A DNA stretch of 16,434 nucleotides, from the NCBI GenBank assembly GCA_033720955.1, contig JAWWBN010000066.1, positions 1-16,434 of the forward strand, read 5' to 3'. Positions 14,892 through 16,434 of the stretch are shown here, piece by piece. The stretch is from JAWWBN01 sp033720955 (lineage in GTDB: Bacteria > Acidobacteriota > Thermoanaerobaculia > Multivoradales > JAHEKO01). The position numbers were made by a program, and so were the translations under genes. Positions within the stretch are counted from its first letter, which is position 1, and the number at the start of each line of letters is the position of its first letter. The notes below the pieces were generated by a model. The model saw only the letters and a list, made by a program, of their open reading frames with translations. It was not told where the DNA came from and made no database searches.

Positions 14892-14919
14892 GCCGGCCGG
14901 GAAGAAACGGTCGGCCGGC
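14892..14919 (-). terminator. Candidate hairpin between the CRTAC1-type gene and the fusion gene
   Basis: Arms 14892-14899 (GCCGGCCG) and 14912-14919 (CGGCCGGC) pair perfectly over 8 bp around a 12-base loop, starting two bases past the stop of the upstream gene. It could end or attenuate transcription before the next gene. The loop is long and no T-run follows. Confidence 0.3.
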
Positions 14920-14921
14920 AG

Positions 14922-16349
14922 CTATCCGGCGAGACGCGCCGCGAGCTCGGCGAAAATGCGGTCGGGGTCGGAGGCGTCGCCCTCCCATCGCTCCCAGAAG
15001 CGCGACAGGGGGGACATCTCGTGGTGCATGCGGACGGCGACGTCGCCCTCGGCGACCGAGCCCTCCGGCTTCCACTCGGGGCCCCGCGCCGCGTGCGCGT
15101 TGGCCAGGTACTCGACGCTCTCCGCCCGGCGTCCCTCGCTCCAGGCGAGGTAGCCCAGCAGGAAGAAGCCGCCCACGGCCCGAGGGTTGGTGCTGGTGGC
15201 CCACTCCAGGCGCTGCCGCGCCGTCGCCCGGTCGCCGCGCAGCAGCTCGACCTCGGCCAGGGCGAGCAGGCTGCCGGTCTCCTCCCGGTTGATCTCGACG
15301 GCGCGCTCGAGGGCGGCCTGGGCGGCGGCGAGGTGCTCGTCGCTGCGCGCGGTCAGCGCCCGCAGCACGCCCCACTGCTTCTGTCCGCGATGGCTGCCCG
15401 GGTCCTCCTCGAGAAGACGCTGGAGCTCGGCCAGCGCCCCGTCGGTGTCCCCGAGCGTCGCGAGGCAGTTGGCCAGGTAGTAGCGGGAGTCCTGGTGGGC
15501 CGGGTCCAGGGAGAGCGCTGCGCGGAAGTGCTCGACGGCCCGCGGGATGTCGCCGTCGATCTTCATGGCGTCCATCCCCGCCCGCTGCTCCTTCCAGAAG
15601 GCCACCACCCGCGCCCTCTCGTCCAAGGGCTCCGCCTTGGCGCGTCCGCTCCGACGCCGCGGCTCCCGGTCGCCCTCGATCAGCTCCCACAGGGTGTTGG
15701 CCTCGAGCGGCCCGAAGCTCTGGGTCTCGCCGCCCAGCCACCGCACCTCGACCTCGTCGACGACCGTGGCGTCGCCCAGGCCGAAATGCAGGGTGTGGCC
15801 GCTCTGGGAGAGGTAGGAGGCCCCGCCGACCGTGCGACGCAGCCCCACGCCGCCGACCCGCGCGGTCGCCGTGCTGCCCTCGGCGAATCCGAGCGGGCCG
15901 TCGGGGGTGCGTCCCCGGCTGCGCAGCCGCAGAGCGAGCCAATTGCCCGTCTGCATCTCGTTGGCCAGGAGGGTCAGGCCGCCGTCCAACCGGTACAGCG
16001 CCACGTCCAGGTCGCCGTCGCCGTCGGGGTCGGCGACCGCCAGCCCCCGTGAGACCCGGGGCTCGGCCAGCGCCGCGTCGAGGGGGGCCAGGTCGTGGAA
16101 GTACTCGCCGCGCTGGCTCCACAGCAGCATCGCCGGCTGCGGCTCCAGCCGCTTCGGCTCGCCCGTCTCCCTGGTGCTGCCGTTGGCGACCAGCAGGTCG
16201 AGCCAGCCGTCGCCGTCGAGGTCGGCGAACTCCGTGCCCCAGCCCACCATCTGGAGGGCGATCTGGCCCACCCCGAGCGGCGCGCCGACGTCCGCGAACG
16301 CCAGCGCCGGCGCCGTGCCGCCCGCGGCCCGGGCCGCGGCGAACTCCAC
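14922..16349 (-). CDS. CRTAC1-type protein: FG-GAP repeats, ASPIC/UnbV domain and TPR region (main part, after in-frame stop)
   Basis: From GTG 16349 the frame gives 475 residues, but the true gene almost certainly begins beyond the right edge and is broken by a TAA at 16364-16362. Residues about 41-58 (FADLDGDGWLDLLVANG) and about 103-120 (VADPDGDGDLDVALYR) are calcium-binding FG-GAP/VCBS-type motifs of a beta-propeller. Residues about 128-225 are the ASPIC/UnbV domain (NWLALRLRSRG, then GASYLSQSGHTLHFGLGDA). Residues about 263-421 are TPR-like helices (AVEHFRAALSLDPAHQDSRYYLANCLATLGD). The combination is the CRTAC1 family, common as exported proteins in Acidobacteriota and Planctomycetota, with no agreed function. 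GTG 16349 has no ribosome site and cuts a propeller blade, so it is unlikely to be a real start. The gene lies 56 bases upstream of the membrane/spermidine-synthase-like gene, which also ends in helical repeats. Confidence 0.85.
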   Translation of the reverse strand: MEFAAARAAGGTAPALAFADVGAPLGVGQIALQMVGWGTEFADLDGDGWLDLLVANGSTRETGEPKRLEPQPAMLLWSQRGEYFHDLAPLDAALAEPRVSRGLAVADPDGDGDLDVALYRLDGGLTLLANEMQTGNWLALRLRSRGRTPDGPLGFAEGSTATARVGGVGLRRTVGGASYLSQSGHTLHFGLGDATVVDEVEVRWLGGETQSFGPLEANTLWELIEGDREPRRRSGRAKAEPLDERARVVAFWKEQRAGMDAMKIDGDIPRAVEHFRAALSLDPAHQDSRYYLANCLATLGDTDGALAELQRLLEEDPGSHRGQKQWGVLRALTARSDEHLAAAQAALERAVEINREETGSLLALAEVELLRGDRATARQRLEWATSTNPRAVGGFFLLGYLAWSEGRRAESVEYLANAHAARGPEWKPEGSVAEGDVAVRMHHEMSPLSRFWERWEGDASDPDRIFAELAARLAG

Positions 16350-16361
16350 CAGCCGGGAGTC

Positions 16362-16434
16362 TTAGAGGGCGTTCTCCTGAGCCAGCCAGTGGGTGTCGAA
16401 GAGATCGTCGTCGCCGTCGCGGTCGAAGTCGCCC
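16362..16434 (-). CDS. CRTAC1-type protein, upstream fragment ending in the in-frame TAA (runs off right edge)
   Basis: Twenty-three residues enter from the window edge in the same frame as the main part: GDFDRDGDDDLFDTHWLAQE, then NAL and TAA. The DxDxDGDxDLF motif and the THWLAQENAL segment are those of an FG-GAP blade of this family, where from memory the next residue is normally Tyr. TAA differs from the Tyr codons TAC and TAT by one base. The reading frame is unbroken on the other side of the stop. Confidence 0.75.
   Translation of the reverse strand, partial: GDFDRDGDDDLFDTHWLAQENAL

Noticed and set aside
11773..15153. Two long plus-strand open frames opposite the membrane/spermidine-synthase-like gene
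   Set aside because: Composition is His/Gly/Gln/Val-rich without motifs, while the opposite strand has clear membrane and Rossmann motifs.
1..16434. tRNA, rRNA, CRISPR, insertion sequence or phage genes
   Set aside because: No tRNA-like cloverleaf, array of short direct repeats, transposase or phage structural motif was recognised on either strand by reading; no search tool was available.

Overview
The window is a high-GC bacterial chromosome segment, dense in genes on both strands, with no RNA gene, insertion sequence, CRISPR array or phage module that I can recognise. The gene families point to Acidobacteriota or a close relative. They include a secreted VWFA protein of the acidobacterial-type family, an exported tricorn-like S41 protease, a CRTAC1-type FG-GAP/UnbV/TPR protein, a fused membrane/spermidine-synthase-like protein, and many predicted exported proteins. 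This placement is inferred from family content only; no ribosomal gene is present to confirm it.

Region by region. (1) 1-2001, minus strand: a possible operon. A secreted protein resembling DUF6503 overlaps by one base an extended SDR of the thioester-reductase/fatty-acyl-CoA-reductase type. A possible gene start runs off the left edge. (2) 2002-2136: a divergent promoter region holding a perfect 16-bp palindrome. (3) 2137-5457, plus: a 1106-aa exported tricorn-like peptidase. (4) 5536-6954, minus: an exported protein of unknown function with four near-identical Trp/Cys repeats. (5) 7105-8034, plus: a secreted VWFA protein. (6) 8093-9753, minus: a protein resembling the N-terminal half of VioB (violacein pathway), broken by a one-base frameshift. 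(7) 10008-11646, plus: an OmpA/Pal-like lipoprotein, a small HEAT-repeat protein and a TspO/MBR membrane protein. (8) 11653-16434, minus: a CRTAC1-type protein interrupted by an in-frame TAA and running off the right edge, followed by a 1070-aa polytopic membrane/spermidine-synthase-like/helical-repeat fusion.

How the genes work together: most products are envelope or exported proteins, namely periplasmic proteolysis (tricorn-like), peptidoglycan anchoring (OmpA-like), surface or secreted adhesion-like domains (VWFA, Trp/Cys repeats, FG-GAP) and inner membrane proteins (TspO, the fusion protein). Apart from the 1-2001 pair and the 11653-16434 pair, the genes look like independent single units in alternating orientation rather than one pathway. 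The points most worth following up are the stand-alone VioB-N-like protein without a ferritin-like domain, the repeat protein at 5536-6954, the palindrome at 2043-2058, and the two gene-breaking changes (a missing base near 8554-8557 and a TAA at 16362-16364). The last two may be real lesions or assembly errors.
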